Below the pieces are notes generated by a model. The model did not search any database, was not told where the DNA came from, and worked only from the letters and a program-made list of their open reading frames with translations. From a bacterium (GTDB taxonomy: Bacteria > Spirochaetota > Leptospiria > Leptospirales > Leptonemataceae): DNA of 64,000 bases. The position numbers and the translations under genes are program-made. Below are positions 8,822 to 16,040 of the stretch, in pieces; position 1 is the stretch's first letter, and every line of letters begins with the position of its first letter. Location: contig JANSYA010000007.1 of NCBI GenBank assembly GCA_024742665.1, forward strand, positions 124,001 through 188,000, in the 5' to 3' direction.

Positions 8822-9979
8822 ATGCCGGGCGACCTTATGACCTGGCCCGACGTGGGCGGCGGGCAGATTGTCTATTTTATCCTGCTGTTCGCAGGAGCCG
8901 CCGCTGTATTTTTGGCGACGCGCTGGATCTATCTGCGGGCGGGCCGGCGCGACGCGCGGTGGTCGGTGCTGATGCAGGACGCCCTGCGCCACCGGGTTCG
9001 CCGCGATGATCTGAAAATTCTGCGCGCCTTCTTTTTCACCGCCCTGAGCGCCGACGAAACTCTGCGGGTGATCAGCGACCGGCGTTTTTTTCATTCGCGA
9101 TTGCACGACTATCTGCTCGCACAGCACAGCCGCGATCCCGAAGCGATTCGCCGCCGGGTGCGGCTCTTCGAAAGCCTGTTCCCAACGGCGGACTTTCAGC
9201 TGGAAATTAAATCGCTCCGGGACCTGCAGCCCGGCGAAGTCTGCAGCCTGGAATTTGCAGACCAGGGAGAGCCGCGACTGGCGACGATTTTGCGCAGCGT
9301 GGGTAACGATCCGGACAAAGAGGAACTGTGGCTGAGCGTTCCGGAGTGGCAGCCCGCCGGGACTCCGGAAACGAGATCGGACCGCAAGGTCCCGGGGGAT
9401 TCGGCGGAATCAGGCGCGCATATTTACGTGTATCGTCCCGGCAGCGGGGGGTTTCTGATTCAAGGGCGCATACTGCGCGCCGGAAATGAAACCGTCGTCT
9501 TTGGCGAGGTCGAGGACATCCAGTCTCGCGGGGAGCAGCACCTGATGGCCGCCATCGAAGTGCCGCTTACGCTGCGGCCCTGGCCGCCGGTTCCGCCTGC
9601 GGCTATAGTCGCACCGGTCGAAGGCGGAAATTCGGAGGAAGATTCCTCTTCGCTCGAGAGTCGGCCTTCGATCGGCGCCGCAGCGTCGGTGCAAATTGAA
9701 GGCGTGAGCAAACTGATCTCGGATCGCGCGCTGCTCTTTTTTACGAATGATCAGACGGAGTCCCACGACTTCCATCTGATGGAGGGCCAGGAAATCTGGG
9801 AAATCGACCTGGTGTTTCCGCGCGGCCTGGCCTTTCGCTGTCGCGGAATCGTTCTGCCTTCCGGCGCGGACGGCCGCGGACGCTGGCTCTTTAAGTATCT
9901 GGATGCGAGCGAAGGCCAGCGCCGTGCGATTTTCGAGGAGATCAAAAGAGCGGGCGCGAAACGCGAACGCCTGGTGTAG
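8822..9979 (+). CDS. Membrane-anchored PilZ-like protein
   Basis: The 385-residue protein has one N-terminal membrane helix (about residues 16-36) followed by a charged helical region. Two beta-rich halves follow: LEIKSLRDLQPGEVCSLEF...LATILRSV and, at the C-terminus, FPRGLAFRCRGIVLPSG...RWLFKYLDASEGQRRAIFEEI. The last block resembles the end of PilZ domains (YcgR/FapA-like), where a small beta-barrel is followed by a helix. The classic RxxxR and D/NxSxxG c-di-GMP motifs are not evident, so binding is doubtful. It ends convergently 28 bp from the ammonia-lyase gene. Confidence 0.5.
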   Translation: MPGDLMTWPDVGGGQIVYFILLFAGAAAVFLATRWIYLRAGRRDARWSVLMQDALRHRVRRDDLKILRAFFFTALSADETLRVISDRRFFHSRLHDYLLAQHSRDPEAIRRRVRLFESLFPTADFQLEIKSLRDLQPGEVCSLEFADQGEPRLATILRSVGNDPDKEELWLSVPEWQPAGTPETRSDRKVPGDSAESGAHIYVYRPGSGGFLIQGRILRAGNETVVFGEVEDIQSRGEQHLMAAIEVPLTLRPWPPVPPAAIVAPVEGGNSEEDSSSLESRPSIGAAASVQIEGVSKLISDRALLFFTNDQTESHDFHLMEGQEIWEIDLVFPRGLAFRCRGIVLPSGADGRGRWLFKYLDASEGQRRAIFEEIKRAGAKRERLV

Positions 9980-10007
9980 TCGTAGTCACGCGGCGCAATC
10001 GTGCGCT

Positions 10008-11663
10008 TCAGTCTTCGCCTGGCATGACCGCGCTCAGGCGCGCGATATCGTCCTGCAAGGCGCGATCGTGAGGCAGGGGCGCGATCGTCGCCAGCCATTC
10101 CGGCAGCAGAATCGCATCACCCGGCGCCTGGCCGCTTTCGCGCAGATAGGCCAGCTGGCGAATCGCAATCGCGAGAATTGCAAGCACGGTGGCCAATCGA
10201 TCGTTTTGTTCGCGGGCCGACCGCGCCGCAATCGTCGACATCGAAACGATGTCCTGGTTATCGCCGTTGGTCGGAATCGTCGCCGTCGCCGCTGACTGGC
10301 AGCGCAAACGCATTTCCGCGACGACCGCCGTCGCCGTCAGCTGCGCGCCAGCGAGGCCGCTGTCGAGTCCCTGCGTGCCTGCCAGCAGCAGAGGCGCGCC
10401 GCTGTTTTGCGCCGGGTTGCACAATAGCGCAATCTGGCGTTCGACCAGCAGTCCGAGCTGAGTCGTCGCCTGGTTGATCGCGTCGCTTGCGAAGGCGATT
10501 TGCTGTCCGAAAAAATTTCCGCCGTGCGCGACACGGGGCTGATCGCTTTCGTCGTAATAGATCACCGGGTTGTCGCTCACGCCGTTGATTTCGGCGTGCA
10601 GGAGTTGTTCGGCATGCGCGAGCTGCGCTCGGGCCGCGCCGGCAATCTGCGGCACGCAGCGCAGACTATAAACTTCCTGCAGCGGCCGATCGGGATTGCG
10701 GTCGTCCGTCGCTGCCCCCTTCGTATTGTTCGCATCGTTTGCACTTTTCGTATCGCGTGCATAAGCCTGCAGATGTTCCCGGATGTGCGCGGCGCTCGCT
10801 GATTGATGGTCATGGCCGCGAGCCTGGTGCAGCATCGGATCGAGGGCGGAGCGGGACGCGCCGAGTGCGGCGTAGATCATGGCGGTCAACTCTTCCGCGC
10901 GACGCAGCAGGCGCTTCGCGTCGCACAGGGCGAAGAGGGCCCAGGCCGCGCTGTAGGATACGCCGTTGCTCATTGCCAGGGCTTCCCGGGCCCGGGGCTG
11001 GATGGCTTCGAGACCGTGTTCGTTCAGCACGTCCGTAGCCGCGCGCAGCCTGAAGCGGTCATTCGCTTTGTTTGCACTGTCTTCGCCGTCCGCATCAGAT
11101 GTATTGGCCTTCGTTGCGGGCGCGCAAAATTTCCCCTGACCCGTCGCCGCCCGGGCGATATGAGCCAGGGGCACAAGATCGCCGCTCGCACCGACCGAAC
11201 CGAGCACCGGCACGGCGGGGTACTCTTCCAGTTCCAGCAGCTTCGCATAGGCCTCTAAGATTTCGGGACGCACGGCGCTATAGCCCCGGGCCATCGTCAG
11301 AGTGCGCAGGGCGATCGTTGCGCGCACGACTTCAGGCGGCGTCGTTTCGCCGGCGCCGGCCGCGAGATGTTCGAGTAGATGGCGACCGTGAGTTTCGCTG
11401 CCCGCTTCGCCGCGTGCATAACGAACATGCGGTCCGAAGCCGGTCGTTTCGCCGTATATATCTTCGCCGTTTTCGAGCAGTCTGTCCAGCGCCGCGCAGC
11501 TGCGCAGCATCTGTTTCCGACTGGCGTCGCTGAGTTGCAGGCCGGCGCGGGAAGCGCTGCGGGCCAGGGCTACGATTTGCTCCGGGCTTATATCGGACTC
11601 CGGTTCGATCGTCAGACCGGGGGCGGCGATATGCGGATTGGGATGCTTAAAGAGTGAGTTCAT
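10008..11663 (-). CDS. Tyrosine ammonia-lyase (MIO enzyme) for PYP chromophore synthesis
   Basis: The 551-residue protein is a member of the histidine/phenylalanine/tyrosine ammonia-lyase family. Visible are the catalytic Tyr in DIYGETTGFGP (Y70), the MIO triad Ala159-Ser160-Gly161 in GSVGASGDLVPL, and NPV and SLRC segments. The selectivity pair is His99-Leu100 (LLEHLAAG). Histidine lyases have Ser-His here and phenylalanine lyases Phe-Leu; His-Leu is the tyrosine lyase signature established in Rhodobacter sphaeroides TAL. N469-Q470-D471 replaces the QED of histidine lyases. It would make trans-p-coumaric acid. There is no hutU/hutI nearby. It overlaps the HEAT-repeat gene by 4 bp in the PYP operon. 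Two hydrophilic Asn/Asp-rich inserts near residues 180 and 310 are unusual. Confidence 0.85.
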   Translation of the reverse strand: MNSLFKHPNPHIAAPGLTIEPESDISPEQIVALARSASRAGLQLSDASRKQMLRSCAALDRLLENGEDIYGETTGFGPHVRYARGEAGSETHGRHLLEHLAAGAGETTPPEVVRATIALRTLTMARGYSAVRPEILEAYAKLLELEEYPAVPVLGSVGASGDLVPLAHIARAATGQGKFCAPATKANTSDADGEDSANKANDRFRLRAATDVLNEHGLEAIQPRAREALAMSNGVSYSAAWALFALCDAKRLLRRAEELTAMIYAALGASRSALDPMLHQARGHDHQSASAAHIREHLQAYARDTKSANDANNTKGAATDDRNPDRPLQEVYSLRCVPQIAGAARAQLAHAEQLLHAEINGVSDNPVIYYDESDQPRVAHGGNFFGQQIAFASDAINQATTQLGLLVERQIALLCNPAQNSGAPLLLAGTQGLDSGLAGAQLTATAVVAEMRLRCQSAATATIPTNGDNQDIVSMSTIAARSAREQNDRLATVLAILAIAIRQLAYLRESGQAPGDAILLPEWLATIAPLPHDRALQDDIARLSAVMPGED

Positions 11664-13759
11664 TGGATGGTTTGTTTCGCCAGGCTTGTGGTATTCGTTT
11701 CCGTTTCTGTATCCTTAATGCGGTTCAGGCTACGGTCGGCTAACTCATGTAGATCGCTTTGTTCGGCGTCGGCCAGCAAGCGGACCAGCTCCGGCGCCGC
11801 GGTTCTGGCGAGTTCGCCCAATAAGCCCAGAGATCGAACCGCCTCTTTGCGTACGTCCTCGTGGGGATCGGCGTGCATCGCCGCCAGCAGCACGGGCACG
11901 GCCGCGACACCCGCGCCGAGAGCGGGCAGGCTTTGCATGACGAGCTGTCGAACATACCAATCGGGATCGCTTTTGAGTGCAAGCACATCGGCGATCAAAT
12001 CCTCCGCCAGTTCGCCGTAGGACATCAATAGTTCCAGGGTTCGCGCCCGGACCCACAGGTCTTCGTTGCGCAGGCAGATTTTTAGCGCCGGCAACATACC
12101 CAGGCTCCGGTGGCCGAGCTCTGAAACTTTTTCCAGTGTGCGTTCGACGACCCTCGGATTCGGGTCGGCGAGTTTGTTTCCGAGATGCTGTAGAAAATGC
12201 AGACTTGCGCGTTTGCCCGCGGTTTCGCCGCTTTCGCGCAGGTGAAAGGCCGACATTAAATCGGGAAAGAGCACTCCCGCGTCGGGAGATATTTTCGCAA
12301 GCGCCGCCGCCGCGGCTCCCCGGACTTCGATGGCGTCGTCTTTCAGAGCGGCCAGCAAAGGCTGAATCGCTTTACGTGCGATCGGCCCCGCCAGTCCCAG
12401 AGTGTTCGCGACGCTTTCGCGAATGCGATAGTCGGGATCGGATAACCAGGCGATGCAAGTTTCGATCAGCGCTTCGTCCGTTCCGATCCGACCGCCGAGC
12501 GCTTGAATCGCCGCGATCCGGGTTTCGACATCTTCGGAGTCGACTGCGCCGAGAACGAAGGGCCGTACGGTGGACGCTTCCAGATTGTCCGGCAGCTTGA
12601 GCTGGATCAGAGCGAGCAGCAGTTCCAGTGTTTTGCCCGGGCTCGCTTTGGACCAGACCACAAGTTCTTCTAAGCGGTCGGGGGCTTTCTGAATCGCCGC
12701 TCGCAGGGCGCCGCGAATCAGGCGGCGTTCGGATAGTACCGTATGGGGACAGTCGGCGAGCATCGTTTGTAATCCGGTCGCGCCGTGGGCTCCCGCGATT
12801 TCCGCTGTGAGTGCGGAGAGCTGCGCGACGCCCTCTGTCCGGGCTTGCGCCTGCGCATCGGAATATTGTGCATCGTCGCTTGCTGCGGCGTCGGAATTTT
12901 CCGGCGCCTCTTCCTGCAGGCCAATCGCGAGAAAGCGAATCAGGTGGGGCAAGGCGGGAGGGCCGATCGATACCAGACAGTCTCGCATCGCGTCGCGCAG
13001 CTGTCCGTCTTTCTGATTCTGAAAATAGGCGGCGGCGACCGCCGGCACGATTTGATCCAGGTCGTGCTCGATTCCGTGCAGGGCCTCGGCGGCGATGCGA
13101 CGGACCTGTACGTCGGGGCTGCGTAAAAATTCGATGATCTGTAGCGCGCTTTCGTCGGCGCGGCCCGGGGCCAGTCGAGCGAGAGCCAGGCAGGCCTGGA
13201 GGCGCAGGGCGTACGACACGTCGTCAGATTGCAGCGCTTCGACCGCGTCGAGAGCGCGCGCGGCCGGCGTGCCGATTTCCGCGAGCAGGCGCAGCGCGAA
13301 TTCCGCGGCGCAGTCGTCCCGCTTTAATAACCAGATGAGAGTTTCGGCGCTCGCCGCGCCCTGTTCCAGAAGCTGCGGCCGCCAGTAGTTTCGCAGTTGC
13401 CGGGTTTGCGAAGCTTCGGGTTCCAATTGTTCATGCACCTCACGAAACGTGGAATGAAACAATCCCACGCGCAGCTGTGTGAAGCGGTGATCGACCCTGT
13501 CTGGAGCGAAGACCGGCGCCAGCCGAACGATTGCCGGCATAGCGGGACTGGTTCCCCGGCGAAACATCGCGGCCAGGCTCGTCGCCGCGCGAAAGGCGAC
13601 GGCGTCCTCGCTATGGCGGCTCAGTCGGCGCAGCTCGCGCCAGATTCGCAGATTGGTCTGTCCCATTAACTGGAGCGCGTCGAGCGCCTGCAAGATCGCT
13701 TCCGGGCGATCCGATCGTAGCGCCGGCAATATTTTTTCTGTCGCGTTATTCGTTAGCAT
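11660..13759 (-). CDS. HEAT-repeat protein of the PYP operon
   Basis: The 699-residue protein is an alpha-solenoid of HEAT-like repeats across nearly its whole length. Clear units are DVETRIAAIQALGGRIG, DYRIRESVANTLGLAG, AIEVRGAAAAALAKIS, DWYVRQLVMQSLPALG and EDVRKEAVRSLGLLGE. No signal peptide or enzyme motif is visible, so it is probably a cytoplasmic scaffold. HEAT-repeat proteins also serve as bilin lyases and chaperones in phycobiliprotein assembly, so a role in chromophore delivery to PYP is conceivable but speculative. Its stop overlaps the tyrosine lyase start by 4 bp, and the next upstream gene ends 41 bp away. Confidence 0.8.
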   Translation of the reverse strand: MLTNNATEKILPALRSDRPEAILQALDALQLMGQTNLRIWRELRRLSRHSEDAVAFRAATSLAAMFRRGTSPAMPAIVRLAPVFAPDRVDHRFTQLRVGLFHSTFREVHEQLEPEASQTRQLRNYWRPQLLEQGAASAETLIWLLKRDDCAAEFALRLLAEIGTPAARALDAVEALQSDDVSYALRLQACLALARLAPGRADESALQIIEFLRSPDVQVRRIAAEALHGIEHDLDQIVPAVAAAYFQNQKDGQLRDAMRDCLVSIGPPALPHLIRFLAIGLQEEAPENSDAAASDDAQYSDAQAQARTEGVAQLSALTAEIAGAHGATGLQTMLADCPHTVLSERRLIRGALRAAIQKAPDRLEELVVWSKASPGKTLELLLALIQLKLPDNLEASTVRPFVLGAVDSEDVETRIAAIQALGGRIGTDEALIETCIAWLSDPDYRIRESVANTLGLAGPIARKAIQPLLAALKDDAIEVRGAAAAALAKISPDAGVLFPDLMSAFHLRESGETAGKRASLHFLQHLGNKLADPNPRVVERTLEKVSELGHRSLGMLPALKICLRNEDLWVRARTLELLMSYGELAEDLIADVLALKSDPDWYVRQLVMQSLPALGAGVAAVPVLLAAMHADPHEDVRKEAVRSLGLLGELARTAAPELVRLLADAEQSDLHELADRSLNRIKDTETETNTTSLAKQTIQ

Positions 13760-13800
13760 GATCCGTCTCTTTTTCGCTCAGACGCCCGCAAGCTTGAAGC

Positions 13801-14331
13801 TCAGAGGCGCTGCAGGTCTCCCTGTTCGTCGAGGAAGATCTCTGTCGTGTTTTCTTCGGTGACGTCGAAGTTCCCTGCGTCGTCTATATCCACCAGTTCG
13901 CTTTGATTTACGCTGATTTTGTCGGAATCATAGGCGACTTCGAGCACTTCCAGCGGATCGCCGGTTTCGCCCGATTCCGGAGCCTGAAATTCGCCGTCGA
14001 TTTTTTTCTGGGACAGCTCCGCGAATTGATTTTGAAAATCGGCGAGCTTTACGTGATCGACCTGGCCGATCAACTGGAGCATATAATTTTCAAATTCTTC
14101 TTCGCGAACGATCATTTCGTTCAGCTTTTGATTGCGTTCTTCTAATTGTTCGCGCAGGCGTTTCGATTCTTTCGCCTGCTCTTCGATCTTTCGTTCGGAT
14201 TGGTCGTGGCGGGTTTTGAGTTGTTCCACTTCGGCCGCGAGCTGCGAATTTTCTATGCGCAAATCGCCGACCAGTTCCAGTACATTGCCCACTCGCGACG
14301 AGAGGGTGTCCATTTGTTCACGGGTTACCAT
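13801..14331 (-). CDS. Coiled-coil protein of the PYP operon, 176 aa
   Basis: Residues 1 to about 105 form a long coiled coil (ENSQLAAEVEQLKTRHDQSE, then KRLREQLEERNQKLNEM) ending in MLQLIGQVDHVKLADFQNQF. The remaining 70 residues are very acidic and beta-prone (VDIDDAGNFDVTEE). No membrane segment or Cys is seen. The start is preceded by a good AGGAG site. It follows a strong hairpin in the 108-bp gap after the 168-residue gene. The length and shape suggest an oligomerising linker or adaptor. No family recognised. Confidence 0.75.
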   Translation of the reverse strand: MVTREQMDTLSSRVGNVLELVGDLRIENSQLAAEVEQLKTRHDQSERKIEEQAKESKRLREQLEERNQKLNEMIVREEEFENYMLQLIGQVDHVKLADFQNQFAELSQKKIDGEFQAPESGETGDPLEVLEVAYDSDKISVNQSELVDIDDAGNFDVTEENTTEIFLDEQGDLQRL

Positions 14332-14383
14332 TGTTTTCTCCTGGGTCTCCTTTGATTATTATCTACATGAATCGGGCCGGACG

Positions 14384-14415
14384 CCGAACCCCGTCGATGG
14401 ATCGACGCGGTTCGG
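14384..14415 (-). promoter_or_regulatory. Strong hairpin inside the PYP operon
   Basis: CCGAACC (14384-14390) plus CGTCGAT (14392-14398) pair with ATCGACG (14401-14407) plus GGTTCGG (14409-14415). This is a 14-bp stem with one C-C mismatch and a 2-base loop. No T-run follows on the minus strand, so it is more likely an mRNA-processing or attenuating element than a terminator. It separates the chemoreceptor/PYP part from the scaffold/lyase part of the operon. Confidence 0.6.
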
Positions 14416-14439
14416 TGCGGCTCCGAAATCGGGTCGAAT

Positions 14440-14946
14440 TCAGGCGCTGCCTTTTTGAATTAGCACCCGATTGGGCCCGAGGATCGTGACTTTGTTGGAG
14501 TCGACTTTAATCAGCCCCACGCCGTCGCCGATCAGGGGACTGTCCAGAAAGGTGTCCACTTGATCTTTGTCTTCGACCCCGATGAATTTTTCCAATTCGG
14601 TGATCATCGATGAGATCAACGAACCCCGTGCGAGCAGATCCGAATCCGGCTCCTGGCCGCGAAACATTTGAAATTGAATTTGCGTATTGATTCCGTTCCA
14701 GTTGGCCCGGATTTCAATATATCTCAGGGCCAGCATGGTCTCAAGTTGCTCTTCGTATTCAATATCCCGCAGCTGCTCCACGAATTGATCGCGATATTCG
14801 CTGATCCATTTTTTCAGACTGACCTGGCGTTCCATCGACAGCTGTGAATGTTCCAGACATTCCGACCAGTTGTGCACCAGAGCGGTACCCGTCAGGGCGC
14901 CCACGATTTCTTCCAGACTGAATTTTGTTTGCGTGAATGCGTCCAT
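14440..14946 (-). CDS. Small protein of the PYP operon sharing a C-terminal motif with the 198-aa coiled-coil protein
   Basis: The 168-residue protein begins 10 bp after PYP stops, with an AGGAGC ribosome site, so it is surely co-translated. The N-terminal two-thirds is helical and charged (SLKKWISEYRDQFVEQLRDI, then LETMLALRYIEIRANWNG), and a GSLISSMITELEKFIGVEDK helix follows. The C-terminus ends in the short motif ILGPNRVLIQK (155-165). This matches IQGPRKFFIKK at the end of the 15426-16022 protein, each with only 3 residues after it. That suggests a common docking tail. No known family recognised; a PYP partner is the natural guess. Confidence 0.75.
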   Translation of the reverse strand: MDAFTQTKFSLEEIVGALTGTALVHNWSECLEHSQLSMERQVSLKKWISEYRDQFVEQLRDIEYEEQLETMLALRYIEIRANWNGINTQIQFQMFRGQEPDSDLLARGSLISSMITELEKFIGVEDKDQVDTFLDSPLIGDGVGLIKVDSNKVTILGPNRVLIQKGSA

Positions 14947-14956
14947 ATTTCCGCTC

Positions 14957-15382
14957 CTATCGTTTTGTGATCAGCAGAAAGTTGCTGCGAGTTTCCGCGT
15001 CGCGATACATGTGAACTTTCACATTGGTCGGCGCGATTTTGTACGTGAAGGTGTACATGAACATTACGTTCAAATTGTTTTCCGCTACGCCCTTCTTGAA
15101 GGTGCCGAAGAAGATGTCGTTGTTCGTGCACACGCCCAGCTGGGTGAAAAAGTTTTTTCCTTCTACGTCGCGGGGCTTGAAGCCGGCGAATTCCGCCTGG
15201 GTCCGATTGTAGACCAGGATCGATCCGCTGTCGTCGACTTTGACGCAGCCGTAGGGCAGTTCGTCCATATCCTGTCGGGACATGCGGGGCAGACGTTCCA
15301 GATCTTCTTCGGTGACGAAACTGTTTTGCGCCATGGCTTTGCCGGTTTCGCGCATTTTTTCGAGCATTGTATTCAGGCTCAT
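14957..15382 (-). CDS. pyp: Photoactive yellow protein (PYP), blue-light photoreceptor
   Basis: The 141-residue PAS-fold protein aligns without gaps to Halorhodospira halophila PYP over the chromophore site at an offset of 16. Cys85 matches the chromophore-ligating Cys69 (VCTNNDIFFGTFKKGV). Tyr58 matches Tyr42, and Tyr110, Phe112 and Tyr114 match Tyr94, Phe96 and Tyr98. The tail APTNVKVHM is nearly identical to the PYP signature. Differences at the pocket are Gln62 for Glu46, Ala66 for Thr50, Phe68 for Arg52, Val84 for Pro68 and Ile116 for Met100. It carries a 16-residue longer N-terminal cap. Start is supported by GGAGG 7 bp upstream. Gene neighbours include the tyrosine lyase that makes its chromophore precursor. 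Confidence 0.93.
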   Translation of the reverse strand: MSLNTMLEKMRETGKAMAQNSFVTEEDLERLPRMSRQDMDELPYGCVKVDDSGSILVYNRTQAEFAGFKPRDVEGKNFFTQLGVCTNNDIFFGTFKKGVAENNLNVMFMYTFTYKIAPTNVKVHMYRDAETRSNFLLITKR

Positions 15383-15425
15383 TTGAAATCCTCCGTTGGT
15401 TTCGATTAGCTTAAGGTTTGATTGT

Positions 15426-16022
15426 TTAAGAATCCGTTTTTTTGATGAAGAACTTGCGCGGTCCCTGGATAATCAGGGCGTCGCCGTCCATGATGACGTA
15501 GTTTTCGCGTTCCTGATACAGGGTCACCAGCTGCGCGTTGAGATTGTCGAGCATCAGGCGGATGTCTTCGGACCCACTGACCCCGTACTGCTCTTCGAGA
15601 ATCTCGCGTTCATTATATAAATTCTGGAGTTGCAACTCCAGGCTGTCCAGGGCGCTGAACTCGTCTTCGAGGCCGCGAACCGCCCGGGTTTCCTTTTCGG
15701 CGTAGCAGAGCGCGAGCTGCGCCTCCAGGCCTTCGAATGTTTCGATGATGCCTGCGGCGTTCGAAGCGTTAATGCGTAGTTCCAGCTGTTCTTTTTCCGC
15801 GTACAATGATTCCAGCTGGCCGTGCAGGTGTTGAATCGTTTCGTTCAGCGCTGCCAGCTCGCTGGCGTCCTGGCCGGTCTGAATACCCTGCTCGTTTTCC
15901 AGGGATTCGATGCGTTGAATGATTTCATCCGCATTGCGGCTATCGTATCGGTCCTGTAGTCTTCGAAATTCGTTCGCCGCGTCGATTGTCTCGACTGCGT
16001 GCGCGGTACTGTCTTGTTCCAT
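15426..16022 (-). CDS. Coiled-coil repeat protein with LYxExE motifs, PYP operon
   Basis: The 198-residue acidic protein is built from repeated helical units. A motif [LC]Y.E[KR]E recurs at 73-78 (LYAEKE), 106-111 (CYAEKE), 135-140 (LYNERE) and 168-173 (LYQERE), spaced 33, 29 and 33 residues. Between them lie related segments such as NASNAAGIIETFEGLEAQL and GVSGSEDIRLMLDNLNAQL. It ends in IQGPRKFFIKK (185-195), the motif shared with the 168-residue protein. It starts 18 bp after the chemoreceptor-like gene with an AGGAGAG site. I know no family; a rod-like linker between receptor and PYP is plausible. Confidence 0.75.
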   Translation of the reverse strand: MEQDSTAHAVETIDAANEFRRLQDRYDSRNADEIIQRIESLENEQGIQTGQDASELAALNETIQHLHGQLESLYAEKEQLELRINASNAAGIIETFEGLEAQLALCYAEKETRAVRGLEDEFSALDSLELQLQNLYNEREILEEQYGVSGSEDIRLMLDNLNAQLVTLYQERENYVIMDGDALIIQGPRKFFIKKTDS

Positions 16023-16040
16023 CTCTATATCTCTCCTGTC

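Noticed and set aside
10008..11663. Histidine utilisation gene hutH
   Set aside because: Selectivity residues are of the tyrosine lyase type, there are no other hut genes, and it lies in the PYP operon.
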